Shown in pieces: positions 38,906 to 51,172 of a DNA stretch of 64,000 bases. Origin of the DNA: Diphasiastrum complanatum (taxonomy: Eukaryota; Streptophyta; Lycopodiopsida; Lycopodiales; Lycopodiaceae); the NCBI GenBank assembly GCA_029204225.1, contig CM055095.1:26643312-26707311 (forward strand). Reading direction: 5' to 3'. Position 1 is the stretch's first letter. The number at the start of each line of letters is the position of its first letter. The translations under genes were made by a program, and so were the position numbers. The notes beneath the pieces were generated by a model. The model made no database searches. It was not told the origin of the DNA and saw only the letters and a list, made by a program, of their open reading frames with translations.

Positions 38906-39566
38906 CTACACAATCTAGCATGATAAGAATCAGAGAATGATAGCAATGAATCATAAATGAGCAAAAGTACAAGAAACTATTGTATGAGCATTAGCCTCAA
39001 CATGAGTTAGAGAGAGAAAGAGAGAGAGAGATATCAAGCAAAAATGGTGTTGATCCAAAATGGCATGAGATAGCTACAAAGCTTTGGTTATTCATCAAAA
39101 AATATGAGAATGGTTACACATATTTATGGAGTTTGAGGTAGCTCGAGGTAGAACCACATTCATCCACCTTTCAATGACATCTAAAGTGGAAACTAGAGTC
39201 CAGTGTGACATTTGTCACATCTCATGCATGTATCTCTACCTACTTTTACCAAGTGTTCTAGTTCTAACTAGAATTGTACAAATCATCATGCATGTGTCCA
39301 TTTCACTTTGTGCATGCCTTGCATGTCACTATAGATCACTTACAATTAATGCATGTGAAATGCAACGAGTTTCTACAAGTATAATTTTGCTATTTCTAAG
39401 TCTACAATCTATATGCAAGTTGTAATCATCCAACTAGATATGACATATCCTTATAGCTCGAGTTCTATCTAGGCCAAATTTGGCATTTGCATTTATGGAA
39501 CAACATACTTGCATAGTACAATGTTTGTAGCAAGCCTAAAATCAAGATGGATTATTTTTCAATTTC
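38906..39566. other. Non-coding DNA replacing part of E6 integrase
   Basis: It separates the integrase end (HLEIFGCMC at about 39567) from the linker. No frame, no clear LTR or target duplication. A short GA tract lies at 39009-39031. It could be an old insertion. Confidence 0.4.
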
Positions 39567-39820
39567 AACACATACAACCAAAGATTTCTAAATGGCTGAC
39601 ACTAGGCTTGTGCCCATGCCAAACTTCATGAGGAGTTTTGTTGTTAACAACTTTGGTGCTAGATCTGTTCTACACGTAACAGGCTGTGGTAGTAGCTTCT
39701 GCCCAGAACTTCACAGGTAGGTGTGCTTGATGTAGCATGGATCTGGCTAAGTTGAGAAGAGTTCGATTCTTCCTTTCTGCAATCCCATTTTACCAAAAAA
39801 TTACCATTTATGGTAGTTGG
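39567..39820 (-). pseudogene. E6 integrase C-terminal fragment
   Basis: The minus strand reads GIAERKNRTLLNLARSMLHQAHLPVKFWAEATTTA, then NKTPHEVWHGHKPSVSHLEIFGC, the usual copia integrase end with the catalytic Glu kept. The upstream core was removed by the L2 insertion or deletion at 39821. Confidence 0.85.
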
Positions 39821-42800
39821 TATAAGGGAAGCTCCCTAAAATCCTGCTTACAAGATAACACACAATGGAAAACACACTATGGAGCAACCACCCAACCAAG
39901 TAGAAGCAACCAATCAACTCTAGTAGCTTCACCCCCAAGCCAAGGAACAAGAGGCATGAATGTAGAGTGAAACTCTGGCAATGAATCCATGATCACAATG
40001 AGGAGTAGGGCAAGTTTGGCCTCAATATATAGAGCCAAAAGCAACCTGGGCACATAGCCATGCATAGTCCTAAGTTCCCTATACATAGATTCACCTAGAA
40101 TAGAGTCCTAAGCATGGACCACATATTCATGGAATTGCTATTGATAACTCAACACATGCACACACTGTCTCATACCTTATCTAAACTCGATTTAGTGTGT
40201 TCTAGGCCTCACAAAAATATTAGTTACTTTCGGGTCACATCCAGTATGACGTGGCATAACTAACAGCTTGATTTACTGGAGTACCATGTATCCAAGACTA
40301 GGAGTATACTGAATCCTACTTAGTGGTATAACAATCTTCCCTCCTTAAACTGCTTCTATCCTTAGAAGCTCTCTAAACATGAAAGAATTATAGTTCCTTT
40401 AACTTTCAATAATAACCGAGAAAATCATTATCCTTAGTCTGACTTTCATATCAAACAAGTACTCAAAGATGATCTCTGCACTAGAGTACAACTCAGGTTT
40501 GAAAAGTACACTAAGCGATAAATTTTCCATCTGGGTTACATTCATCACAAGTTAGTAACATCACCTTCACGTACAACACTTACATGAAACACTGGGTGAA
40601 ATAACCTAACTTAGGAGACTAAAGTTAAAGAAATAATAAAATAATTATAATTACAGTCTGAAATTATCCACAACTCTAACAGATAATTCATAAGTTTTCA
40701 AGTACAATTATCCTTAGAATCCAAATTCTAAGATATGATAATTCATTCAATTAGAATCTCTAGGAGAATCATTAAGATATAGAATGATTAAAACTCAAAT
40801 CTCAGTACCCCAGATACTCTTTCGAGTTAAATGCTCCTGTTTCTAGCACCAAATGCAAGAAAAAATAGCATTCATTCATCTTAATAGACTTGTGCGTCTC
40901 CTAAGATAACTGGAGAAAATGAAGAACTGTACTCAAGTTTCTGCAGACCATAAACTATAGCAGAATAACATCCACTAGAGAAATTAAATTCTCCACAAAT
41001 AAAATACTTATCTTGTGAGAATATCTATGAGATCCATAGGTCCTCAAATATAACACTGGAGTAGAGAGATTCAAAAACACTGATTCGAATTCTTACTCAA
41101 ATAATAGATCAAGAATTAATCATCACACTTAAAAATCACTACAATTCCTTATAATCTTCTGACAATAATTAAGTATCTATTTATGATTCGTCAACCATAA
41201 ATATTTAGATTCATATGATTCGTCAATCATAATTTCCTGAAATCCATATCATACTTAATCATTTACAAGATACTGGAGTATATGTCCAACATATCTCAGG
41301 AAATGTAAGAATCATTCCAAAATCTTTCCACTAAGAAAATACTGGATTTAGGAATATTCTTCACCCATGATTCTTTAACTGAAGTGCAAGATTCAAGTCT
41401 ATAAATCACTAGTAATTAAAAACTGAACGCATACCAAAATGACAATCATCTTCAACTACAAAACTTTGGATTACAATCCAAAGTCACATCTAGACATCCA
41501 AAGTCCTGCTGAATATCAATTCAATTGTTATTCTTGGATTCATTATGATTCGTTATCCATTTGAGCTCTCTAGGATACAATCACTAAGGAGCTGAGTCTA
41601 TTCCTTAACTAAGAAATACTCTATCCCAAGAATATTGTATATCCAATGCACATAATTTCAACTGATGAACCAAAATGATTCACTAATCATGCATCTTACA
41701 AGAAATATAATCAAAACCATCAGTTTCTAGTGAATCCACATCACACTGATTGTTTTACCAATTAATTTCATCCTAGAGTAATTAACTACTCAAGTTAATT
41801 GCCAATGATTCAGAAATCTTAAATGTCTAGGTGAAGAATTCAATTATACTACTATAACACCACATTTAGATCCTTACCCAAATCATTTATAAGTTAAATC
41901 CATAAATCTTCTATACAAAGATTTGTTAACTCTGTAAGTATCTGTCAAAACAATACTTGATCATATATTCATGTTCACCGACTAGGTTAAGTGCACCAGA
42001 TAACCTTATTAACTAGGAATACATAGTAGATTCATACAAGATTAATCGTGCACATATGAGAATAATCTCACTATGACCCAGTACATAAACACATTCTTAT
42101 CTGGCAGATTCTTCCAGAACCCACACATGTTATTCACATATCTCATTGAGATCTTGTAACTCAGCTACAAAATATTTTCTATTTCTCATGAGTAAATAAC
42201 ATATCCAATAAATCTCTGATATGAAATAGAATTCACTCTCAACAGTTTTTCAATCCAATTACTTGTAATAGCATAGTTTCTTCCACTCAAACAACCCCTC
42301 TCTGATCCTAGTACTAAAACTAAGATTAGATTGTTTCTATACAAATCTCTTAGACTTAAATTCTGATCAAACTTACTTCTATTCCAATCAAAATGGAATT
42401 AGTAACTTTTGACATTTTACTTTACTACTTATAGATAATGATTCAAATTCCAAACCTGTTCCAGTTCCAGATTGTCCACACAATCCCTAGAGAATTTCTC
42501 TTATTTGAAAAGTTCCAATTAGGCATCTTACTCTGAAACTATCCAAAATTTCTTTCAGATCCAATCTCATTTCTATACCCTAGCTGGTTCTCTTCCGAGA
42601 TCTATGCCACCAACAGATTCCAAATAGAATTTTATCCCACCACTTCACCCCTCCTTTTAAAGAAACTATAAATTTCCATAAAAGTTAATTGGAAAGATGA
42701 TATATGAAAATATGTAAATCCTAGAAAAGTTAGTAATAAGTGCTTCCACTAAAGGATTCACCTTATTACAAACAGGACTTCTCCTTCAAATATTTTCAAT

Positions 42801-43570
42801 CTGAATGATAGAAACTACTATTCCATCAAAATCCATTTATGCAACAGAGATATTCTAGGTTTAAATTATTGAAACATTTTAACTTTAGAATTTATCTGAA
42901 TTCCAAGTCTATTCACACAAGTTTATATTCGAGAAATCACTAAGAAGTAAAGGATTAATTAAGAAAGCGAAAAATAGATTTGAGGGCCTCTGATTTTGTA
43001 AATAATGAGATACCACAATGGGATCTAGATTAAACCTCAAAATTTCCCAAAATATCCCACATTTGATCGAATGGTTTTCTTCTTCCCATGTCGCGACTAG
43101 GTACTAAATACATCATTGATCATGAGATCTTTATAGTCCTAGAATTTCCTTTTCAAAATTACTGACATCCCATACCATCAGCTTTTCCTTCCAGAAAACC
43201 TTTAACCGCCTTATCTGATATTCTAGAGATCCAGTGATCATCTAGATGTCCTATAATCCATATAGGATATTATCTCTTGTTCCCAAACACTGGAGAATCC
43301 ATTTATTTGGATGACTGGCATGCCTATCAGATAGATACCCATAATCTACATCTGATTACGTGACTTAGACAGAAGAGTTAACATGGTTCACTATTACCCT
43401 ATGAACCTTTCTGGTTATTGACAAGCTTCGAAACCCTACTGATGTATCAAATCTAGGGACAAGCTTCTGTCAACTAACAGATCCAATGTAATCCCGTATC
43501 AGATTCCACTTCTAGACCTCACAATTGACATCCAAAACTGTGCATAACTCAATGGTTACAAAGATATAAC
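39821..43570 (-). mobile_element. L2: second copy of the non-coding element, truncated
   Basis: It begins with an L1-type LTR (39821-40333, tataaggg to ataaca), then the purine tract and about 3.2 kb of internal sequence collinear with L1 27057 to about 30330. It ends at 43570, where gag sequence of E11 starts. The other LTR and the primer site are missing. It confirms that L1 is a dispersed family. Confidence 0.88.
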
Positions 43571-43580
43571 TTGTTGATGT

Positions 43581-44306
43581 TTATGATGAATCCTTATCAC
43601 TCTCATCCTTTGACTTGTCCTTCTTGGAATGTTGATGATGCTCTTTGCCCATTCCTCTTGACTTGTCCTTTGTGAAGTATGCCTTCACCTCTCCGTCATT
43701 CTTCAAGGAAAGTTGATTGATCCTCATAAGCTTGTTCTCTTGCCTACACTCCTCAGAAACGAGAACTCCTTGTAGTGCCGCCAAGCTTGGAAGCTCCTCC
43801 TTGATTTCATAATATTGGACAAGATTTTCAAACTCTTTCTTCAATCCATTTAGGATCACTTGCATAGATCTTTGGATTGAGATTGTCTCCTATGCAAGAA
43901 AGATCTCTATGAAGATCTTTGACCTCAAAACATAATTTGAGGCACTCTCATCACTACTTTGGAAGCTTTGAAAACATTTGATTCCTTTGTGTGTGAGCAA
44001 CCTTGATGTGTTCCTTGCCTCATAGATGTATTTCAATGTGTCCCAAGCCTTGGACTAGGTACATGAGCCAATCTCCCTCAACACTTCATTGGAAACATTC
44101 ATCTTTATATTATGTAGGGCAATCCTAGCCCTCTTCTTCTACTTTTGGATCTCTTGGAGCACTTGAGGCTCCTCCTCAAGTCCTAGCACAATCTCCATCA
44201 CATCTTGGAGCACCAAAATGGACTCCATCCTCACCTTCCAAATTGCATAATTCGAGGTGTTCAATACATCACCATGCTCCAACAAAATGGAACCTAAGGA
44301 AGTCAT
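43581..44306 (-). pseudogene. E11 copia gag fragment
   Basis: The ATG at 44306 starts a gag of the same lineage as E8: MTSLGSILLEHGDVLNTSNY, AIWKVRMESIL, then KKRARIALHNIKMNV, WDTLKYIYEARNTSRLL, with TAG stops near 44147 and 44057. The last 285 bases form an open frame (MQVILNGLKKEFENLV..., Lys/Asp-rich tail). The zinc knuckle and all of pol are lost at the L2 junction. Confidence 0.85.
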
Positions 44307-44824
44307 ATTCCTTTGACTAATTCACTTGTAATGGATCAAAAGGTGTTGCTCTCTATCTCTCTCAATAATGGATTCACAAAGGGTGTACTACCAACTCCAA
44401 TATGAAATCTTGCAACTTGGTGTGAGACCTATCTCACTAGCTCTACCAATCTCTCTCTCAAACTAGCAAACTCTCATCCCAAGATGGAGCAAGGACAAAA
44501 TTTGGGTCAAATTGATTCAAGCACACAAAAGCACTCAAAAAATTTCTAGAAATGACTCAAATATAATTCAATTGCATGAAACTATGTGGCTAGACATGAA
44601 GAGTGCATGGCTATTGTAGATGCCTGATCATATCGCTCTCTTTATGGTTGTCTAAGACAACCTACACATATATTCTTTTAGTTGAAAGAACGATCTAAGT
44701 AATAGTCTAATTTTTGCATTTCATTATAATTTCAACATTGTTTTTCTCTTGTTGGATAGGAATTGAGGATCCCTTAGGGTGTTGAGCACAGTTTCTTCCG
44801 TAGCTTAATGTATATCCAACAGAC
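44307..44824 (+). other. Non-coding stretch ending in a possible 5' LTR end (E10)
   Basis: No gene. The end reads atatccaaca, then gac, then a tggtatcagagc site at 44825, so it may be the end of a plus-strand 5' LTR. The start of that LTR could not be located. A palindrome ggttgtctaagacaacc lies near 44646. Confidence 0.45.
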
Positions 44825-44836
44825 TGGTATCAGAGC
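44825..44836 (+). promoter_or_regulatory. Primer binding site of E10
   Basis: tggtatcagagc three bases after a ccaaca end. E5 is inserted about 80 bp downstream, so E10 is the older host. Confidence 0.7.
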
Positions 44837-44917
44837 TGATAACTCATAGCCACACCAATATAGAGAGGAAACTCATGTGAAAAATACAGATCCAAAATGC
44901 AATTTTAATGGACCTCC

Positions 44918-45182
44918 TGTTAGAAATCAATGATAAACTTCATTGTTATTGTTTACGATGTACATTAATGTTGACAGTTGTTATCAGCTGTAATTAGCCG
45001 TAGGCTAGTCTATTAGTCTATTCGTAGGTTTTCTCTCTCTATCAGGGTTTAGAGTTTATATGTACATTTTATATTCAGTATGAGGTTAGTGTGATAGAGT
45101 GATATTGCGTGTTCTTCTTCCGTCTCCCTACCTGGTGATTGTTTATGGTGAACGCTTGATGTTGCATTTCTGATTGTTGACA
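44918..45182 (+). repeat. E5 5' LTR
   Basis: tgttagaaatc to gttgaca, matching 55406-55672 with few differences. The near identity indicates a comparatively young insertion. Confidence 0.95.
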
Positions 45183-45997
45183 TGGTATCAGAGCTACGAT
45201 AGTCCTATGCGCCTGATCAGTGGATACAGCTTGTCACAGGCTCCGCAATGAAGTGAAAAAGTCCTTCACAGGAGGTGAAAGCTTGGAGAGACAAAAACGG
45301 CTGGAAGAAATTCTTCTTGATGTATTTTGCGGGTTTTGGAGCTCACAGTTATTAGTGGGGAACGAAGACACAGTCCCGGAGGCATCGAAAAGGCTAGGGC
45401 AGCATCAGACAGATTGAAAATTTGTTGAGTGGGAGAAGTTTTACAATAGTTTTTTAGTCTTTGTGAAAAGTATCATTTGTCAGAGAGTTGTGCCAAGAAA
45501 TCTCTCATTTGTTTGTTTGTGTTACTGCAAATCACACCAGATAGTGTCTAGTACTACCATTTAGAGCTTTGAGGCTTCATACCTTTCACATTATTGATAT
45601 CTGTATGTTTGAACGATCACTCGTTTCGAAATCTAAGCAAAGAGGAGGCGGCGTAGCCGCCGCGCCAAAGTAGAGAATCTAGAATATTCCTTATGAAAGT
45701 TCTTATATTCCCTCTTTTTTATATTCGTACCAATATCGGATCCAAGCGCGCTAGCTGAAGAGAAACTTGAGTAGTCGTACATCAACGCTCCAGTTCGATA
45801 TTCCATGCTCCAATATTGGATCCACGCGCACAAGTTAAAGAGGATCATGAGCAGTCGTACTTTTGCGCTCCATTCCGATATCAGGTGTATAACCAAAAAA
45901 AAAATTATTATACAGTTCTGTGGCATGATAAAATCTGGAGACTAAGTTGTGTGCTCAGATTGAGCCATTTTTGTGATCCAGACTTGTCTATCCAGTA
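45183..45997 (+). promoter_or_regulatory. E5 primer site and leader
   Basis: tggtatcagagct at 45183 is the primer site. The 0.8-kb leader holds a GC-rich hairpin ggcggc-gta-gccgcc (45647-45661) and an imperfect 80-bp tandem pair (45730-45809 and 45810-45887, both starting ccaatat). Such leaders may carry packaging or dimerisation signals; that role is an inference. Confidence 0.6.
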
Positions 45998-46105
45998 ATG
46001 GCAACTCTAAGCGAGAGTGTCCTCAATGAGTCAAGCAAATTGGAAGGAGCTGGCAACTATGTAGTTTGGAGATTCAAACTGAAGAACATTTTGATGGAAA
46101 AGGAG
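45998..46105 (+). pseudogene. E5 gag N-terminus
   Basis: The ATG at 45998 opens MATLSESVLNESSKLEGAGN, YVVWRFKLKNILMEKE, the typical copia gag start, until N2 interrupts it. It continues in phase as LWEIVTGEE at 51173. Confidence 0.88.
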
Positions 46106-46388
46106 TGTAGTCGATTGTAGTATAGGGGTCCGTTCACTGGGAGCCGCCCGTGCACACCTGCATAGCAAGAGAGAGAGAAGGGAGATAGAGAAAGGAGATA
46201 GAGAGGTAGAGAGAGGAGAGAAGAGAGAAAGAGAGTAGAGAGTTCCCCAAGAATGGTTGGGGCTATGGGGGCTCGAGCGCCTATCCATAGCTATGCACCA
46301 TTCACCCTTGGAGAGAGAGGGAGAGAGAGCCTAAGTTGAGAAAGGCCTTGGGGGCTCGAGCGCCTACCCAAAGCTATTCTATCCCAAT

Positions 46389-46473
<85 letters not shown>

Positions 46474-46932
46474 TATTGAGAAGAAAATGAAGATATGTAC
46501 AATGGGAAATGGCCTCCTTATACAGTTGAGGAGAGAGGGACATCTTGGCTCTCATTGGCCTATTTACAATGGCATCCTAGCCCTTCAAACTAATTGAACT
46601 TCAATCTAATGGTTCATTAGGAAAAGGGCCAAACTCACATGATTCATGTGAGTTTGAGAGATTCCCTTTTAACTTAGAACCTTATGAACTTGACTTTGGG
46701 CTTTTTAATTAATGTATTCTAACTAAGGCCCCAAGTCTTTTATTCAAGTTCTACCTAACCATTTTGCGTGCTCATTGGGTTGGGCTTACACACGCAGGAC
46801 GCCAGTGCCCTCACACTTATTATTCTAACTGTACATTGCACTATGACGGGGCCCACTAAGTAAGGCTTGGACAACAGTATTTCAAGTGGTGGGACCCACT
46901 TGTTCATTATTGTGCAGGAAATACCCACAACA
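46106..46932 (-). repeat. N2 3' LTR
   Basis: Homologous to 50240-51167. It contains one (AG)n tract at 46391-46470. The first purine-rich block (46165-46243) is still irregular, whereas it has expanded in the other LTR. Confidence 0.93.
46391..46470. repeat. (AG)40 microsatellite in the N2 3' LTR
   Basis: 80 bp of uninterrupted AG. Confidence 0.99.
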
Positions 46933-47713
46933 GGGTCCACGGCCCACAGTAGTGCCAGTCCCTTGGCACTAGGCTGCAACTGTCGTGAAGGGGTGCTGTT
47001 GTTGGTTCTTTTATTGCTGGGACATGGGTGCTTCAGAAAAAGCGTGGATAAAATTCGCTTATGTAAATCCTGAGGCTTTATTGGATGATGGCGATAAGCA
47101 AGAACTTGGACTTGCCAGATTTTCAATAATACCCATAAGGGTCTGGTGGACATTTCGGATAACCTTGTTCATTGACAATTGGGTAGTCGAGGTATGCCAT
47201 CTGAGGATCCTCATAGATCGGCATAACTGGTCCCAATGTCATGGACTCCCCCAAATCACGTGTTTGCTTGATTATCTTGTCTGTCCAGGTATTCGAAGTA
47301 TGCATCAGCCTGACGACTTTCCTCAGCAGTCAATATCATAGATTTAGGACAAGGCTTTGTCATTGTAGGTTCTGGTTCTTGTTGTACAATTGGCCATTTT
47401 GGGCTTGGATTCCCTGGATTTGGCCGTCTAAGCAATGTGATATCCTGATGTAGCTTTGTGGTGGCCAGATGTTGAGTGGAACATTCCGACTGTGGTTGGG
47501 TCTTGCTTATGATTGGCGTTGAAATCAGAGGACAGTCTCCCATCTTAGTCTTTTCTTTCTCAATGAATGCTCTCTTGAAGGTGGTACAGATGGATCGTTG
47601 TGTTGACCTATAGTCAGTTTGCCTTCAAGTTGCGTGGTTGACATGAGGCCCCTTTGTAATTCATCCACCAGAAGTTGTGGCAACATTTGTTTAATGAGGC
47701 TTGGTAGAATCTA
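46933..47713 (-). pseudogene. N2 downstream coding remnant, Pro/Gln-rich
   Basis: On the minus strand 47543-47256 is open and rich in Pro, Gln and Thr. It shifts frame near 47270 to a Tyr/Pro-rich tail (PVMPIYEDPQMAYLDYPIV, PPDPYGYY) ending at 47123. No catalytic motif is present. It is probably the C-terminal extension of gag. The purine-rich stretch before the LTR is weak. Confidence 0.45.
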
Positions 47714-48931
47714 CTAGATTGCATTTGTTGCCAATTTCTTGACTTCTTCTGCTACCCTTGGTTGGCTAGATTTTACCCACTCTGTCTTCTGTGGTGTTGG
47801 TGATTCATGTGTGGCCGTGTCAACTTGTTTCTGGATCTTTCTCTCGTTCCTTCCATCCGCATCTGCTTCGTAACCAGGTGGCACTAGAAGTTTGCATTTG
47901 TAGTGCAGCTTCTCGGTTGGTGGATTTGCATGGTCATACATAGGTTGTCGATTCAAGCAAGTAGGAGTCATAACTGCTTTTCTTGGATCTCTTAGTGGAC
48001 AATCACGACATGGGTGATTGATGCCGCATTGTTCACACCAAGTATAGAAGGAGGACAGATCATTTCAGTGTGGGCATTTTGATCTACGATGTTTATCTCC
48101 ACATCCGAAACACCGTACCATGTGTAAGATTCCGTCACCTCTCAATTGATGCGTGTACACCGGTATCAGGTCTCCTTTGATCCCTTCCAAGAAATATAGT
48201 GGTGAGCCAGTTTGAACTTCCCCTGCCTGGGATAATCCGCTCGCTGATATAACCAATACTTCCACCGAACCTTGCCTAGCCACTAGAGAATATTCTGAAA
48301 GTCCTGAGACCGATCCATTTTCTTTGGAGGAGCGATCTGATGGCAAGCTAGATGGCATAGATGAGGATTTTGTTGATTGATTTCCACTCTCCAGAATTCT
48401 CTTATTGGATTGATTTCGTAATCTCAGATTCTGAACTGGACATTGAGGTGTTGGATGTTTTCCAAAACAATAATGGCACTGGTCCAGTGGTCGAATCTTC
48501 CGATTGGCAATTTGTGGTTCTGGGAGGTAATCAGATTGACTGCACATCTCATCGATGTCACTGACAACTTGCATCTGATCGTTCGTGTTGCTAGTACTTT
48601 GGCTAGCGTTGTCTGTGGCATCTTGTGGATTAGATGCTCTATCATCCTTGATTGTTTGAATGTTGGATATGGGCTGTGATGGTGTATGCAAGATCTGTGC
48701 TTCTGCAATAGCGGCTACCTTACAGAGTTCGTTTGGATTGGTATATGATGTAAAAGATGACATACAAATCTTGATCTTGTGTGGTAATCTGGCATAGAAA
48801 AATGCCATTTTGTGGTGACTAGGAAGACCGGAATTCCAATCTCCCGCCATCTTGACAAATCGTGCAGTGTAGCCCTTGAGAGTTTCTCCGGAAAGCATCG
48901 AGATTTGGGCAAGCTGCTCATACATTGCCAT
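47714..48931 (-). pseudogene. N2 gag with three zinc knuckles
   Basis: The frame from 48931 contains a retrotransposon gag segment (AQISMLSGETLKGYTARFV, MAFFYARLPHKIK). There follow three CX2CX3HX4C knuckles: CHYCFGKHPTPQC, CFGCGDKHRRSKC and CEQCGINHPCRDC. All have three residues between the second Cys and His, where four is usual for retroviral-type knuckles. One in-frame TGA at 48065-48067 lies between knuckles two and three; the frame then stays open to 47714. The N-terminal gag half is not recognisable upstream. Gag would package its own RNA; enzymes must be supplied by a relative. Confidence 0.75.
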
Positions 48932-50239
48932 GGCCTGTTGTGTACAAGATGAAGATGATATAGAGTGGTGTGGTGATGTACGAGAGAGAGATTGGGGGAT
49001 GCAGTTTTTGAAATGTGTATGAGGGAATTGATGATGAGGAGATGGAAGAGGAAAAGAAAAGCAGAAATATTCCTTTGTCTAGAACATTCACGGTTTGGGC
49101 AAGGGTAGATTTTATAAATAAATTCAATTATGCCCTTCCAGCGAAAGTCTTATGACGAGGGATGATAATTGGAAAAGTGTTTATGTAGGTTTTTTGGCAA
49201 AGGGTTAGTTTTGCTTCAAAAAACTACTTTTCGACACTTCTCCACAAGTTTATAGAAGGATTTTTCAATACCAGCTATAACTCTCTTTAGACTTGGTGGT
49301 TTTGGGAGGAGTCTATCAAAGACAAAGTCACTCACCAAAGAGGCTTGGGCTAAAATTATTATGATATTTTTTTTAGAAAAGGGCCTTCGACAGTAGTATT
49401 TTTATTTTTTATAGAAAAATAAACCCTTGCAGATTTCTCTGTGTCCTGGTCTCAACGAGATGGAACTTCAGAGGCCTCTACAAAAGTTTGTTGTTTTTTT
49501 TTTTTTTGTTGACAACAAACCCTTGCAGATTTCTCTGTGTCCTGGTCTTAGTGAGGCTAAGATGGAACTTCGGAGGCCTTTACAAAAGTTTGTTGTTTGT
49601 TGTTTTTTTTTTTTTTGACAACAAACCCTTGCAGATTTCTCTGTGTCCTGGTCTTAGTGAGACTAAGATAGAACTTCAAAGGCCTTTACAAAAGTTTGTT
49701 GTTTGTTTGTTTTTTTTTTTTTTAGCGATGCCGTAAAAAATGAAAAGTAACCGATAGGATGTGAGGAGACTCGAAGGGAAAAAAAACTTGTTTGAGAAAG
49801 AAATGTAAAAGAGAGTTAAAGAACCGTGAAAAAGAAAAGCTTAAAAAATACTTAGGTAACTTATGAGAAGGGAGGGGAAACTTAAAAAAATAAAATGATT
49901 AGAAAACAGAAACGAGTACTTTGAAAAAAGGAAGGAGAAGGGAAAAGCTTGAAATAAGTGAACTAAAGTCATAATAGTGGGCAATTTGGAAAAAACCTTA
50001 ATAAAAAATTAACTACACAATATATGGCCTAAAAAATTAAAATTACTACTTAAAAAACAAAACTAATCCCTTGAGAGCTTGGGTTTTTTGTAATGGAAAT
50101 GGAAGATTCTGGAGAATGGGAAAAAGAGGAGGTGAGGGAGAGGAAGCAGAAAAGAGTGGAGAGAGAAGTGAAGAAATAGAGAGTTTGAAAGACAGCTATG
50201 CAATGAGCAACGTTGGCGCTCCTCGACGACGACGCCAAT
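48932..50239 (-). other. N2 leader region
   Basis: It carries no clear gene. It contains a 96-106-bp tandem triplicate, poly-T runs and A-rich stretches. The primer site is at its right end. Confidence 0.5.
49421..49730. repeat. Three tandem ~100-bp repeats with poly-T
   Basis: Units starting aaacccttgcagatttctct at 49421, 49517 and 49623, each ending in gtttgttg and a T run of 12-15. The unit length varies through the T runs. Confidence 0.92.
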
Positions 50240-50349
50240 TGTAGTCGGTTGTAGTATAAGGGTCCGTTCACTGGGAGCCGCCCCTACACACCTGCATAGC
50301 AAGAGAGAAAGAAGGGAGATATAGAAAGGAGATAGAGAGGTAGAGAGAG

Positions 50350-50459
<110 letters not shown>

Positions 50460-50608
50460 AGAGAGTTCCCCAAGGATGGTTGGGGCCATGGGGGCTCGAG
50501 CGCCTACCCATAGCTATGCACCATTCACCCTTGGAGAGAGAGGGAGAGAGAGCCTAAGTTGAGAAAGGCCTTGGGGGCTCGAGCGCCTACCCAAAGCCAT
50601 TCTATCCC

Positions 50609-50708
<100 letters not shown>

Positions 50709-51172
50709 TATTGAGAAGAAAATGAAGATATGTACAATGGGAAATGGCCTCTTTATATAGTTGAGGAGAGAGGGCCATCTTGGCTCTCATTGGCCTATTT
50801 ACAATGGCATCCTAGCCCTTCAAACTAATTGAACTTCAATCTAATTGTTCATTAGGAAAAGGGCCAAACTCACATGATTCATGTGAGTTCGAGAGATTCC
50901 CTTTTAACTTAGAACCTTATGAACTTGACTTTGGGCTTTTTAATTAATTTATTCTAACTAAGGCCCCAAGTCTTTTATTCAAGTTCTACCTAACCATTTT
51001 GCGTGCTCATTGGATTGGGCTTACACACGCAGGACGCCAGTGCCCTCACACTTATTATTCTAACTGTACATTGCACTGTGGCGGGGCCCACTAGGTAAGG
51101 CTTGGCCAACAGTATTTCAAGTGGTGGGACCCACTTGTTCATTATTGTGCAAGAAATACCCACAACAAGGAG

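Larger units (their letters stand above)
37359..39820 (-). mobile_element. E6: 3' half of a minus-strand copia element
   Basis: It contains a short 3' LTR, purine tract, RNase H, parts of reverse transcriptase, the linker and an integrase C-terminal fragment. It is inserted into the H element at 37359. On the right it is cut by L2 at 39821 and no 5' LTR was found. Confidence 0.8.

Noticed and set aside
38906-39566. Solo LTR inside E6
   Set aside because: TG and CA can be found near the ends, but no target duplication, primer or purine site supports it.
43581-43865. Lys/Asp-rich ORF as a small host gene
   Set aside because: The upstream sequence in the same orientation is clearly copia gag, so this is its tail.
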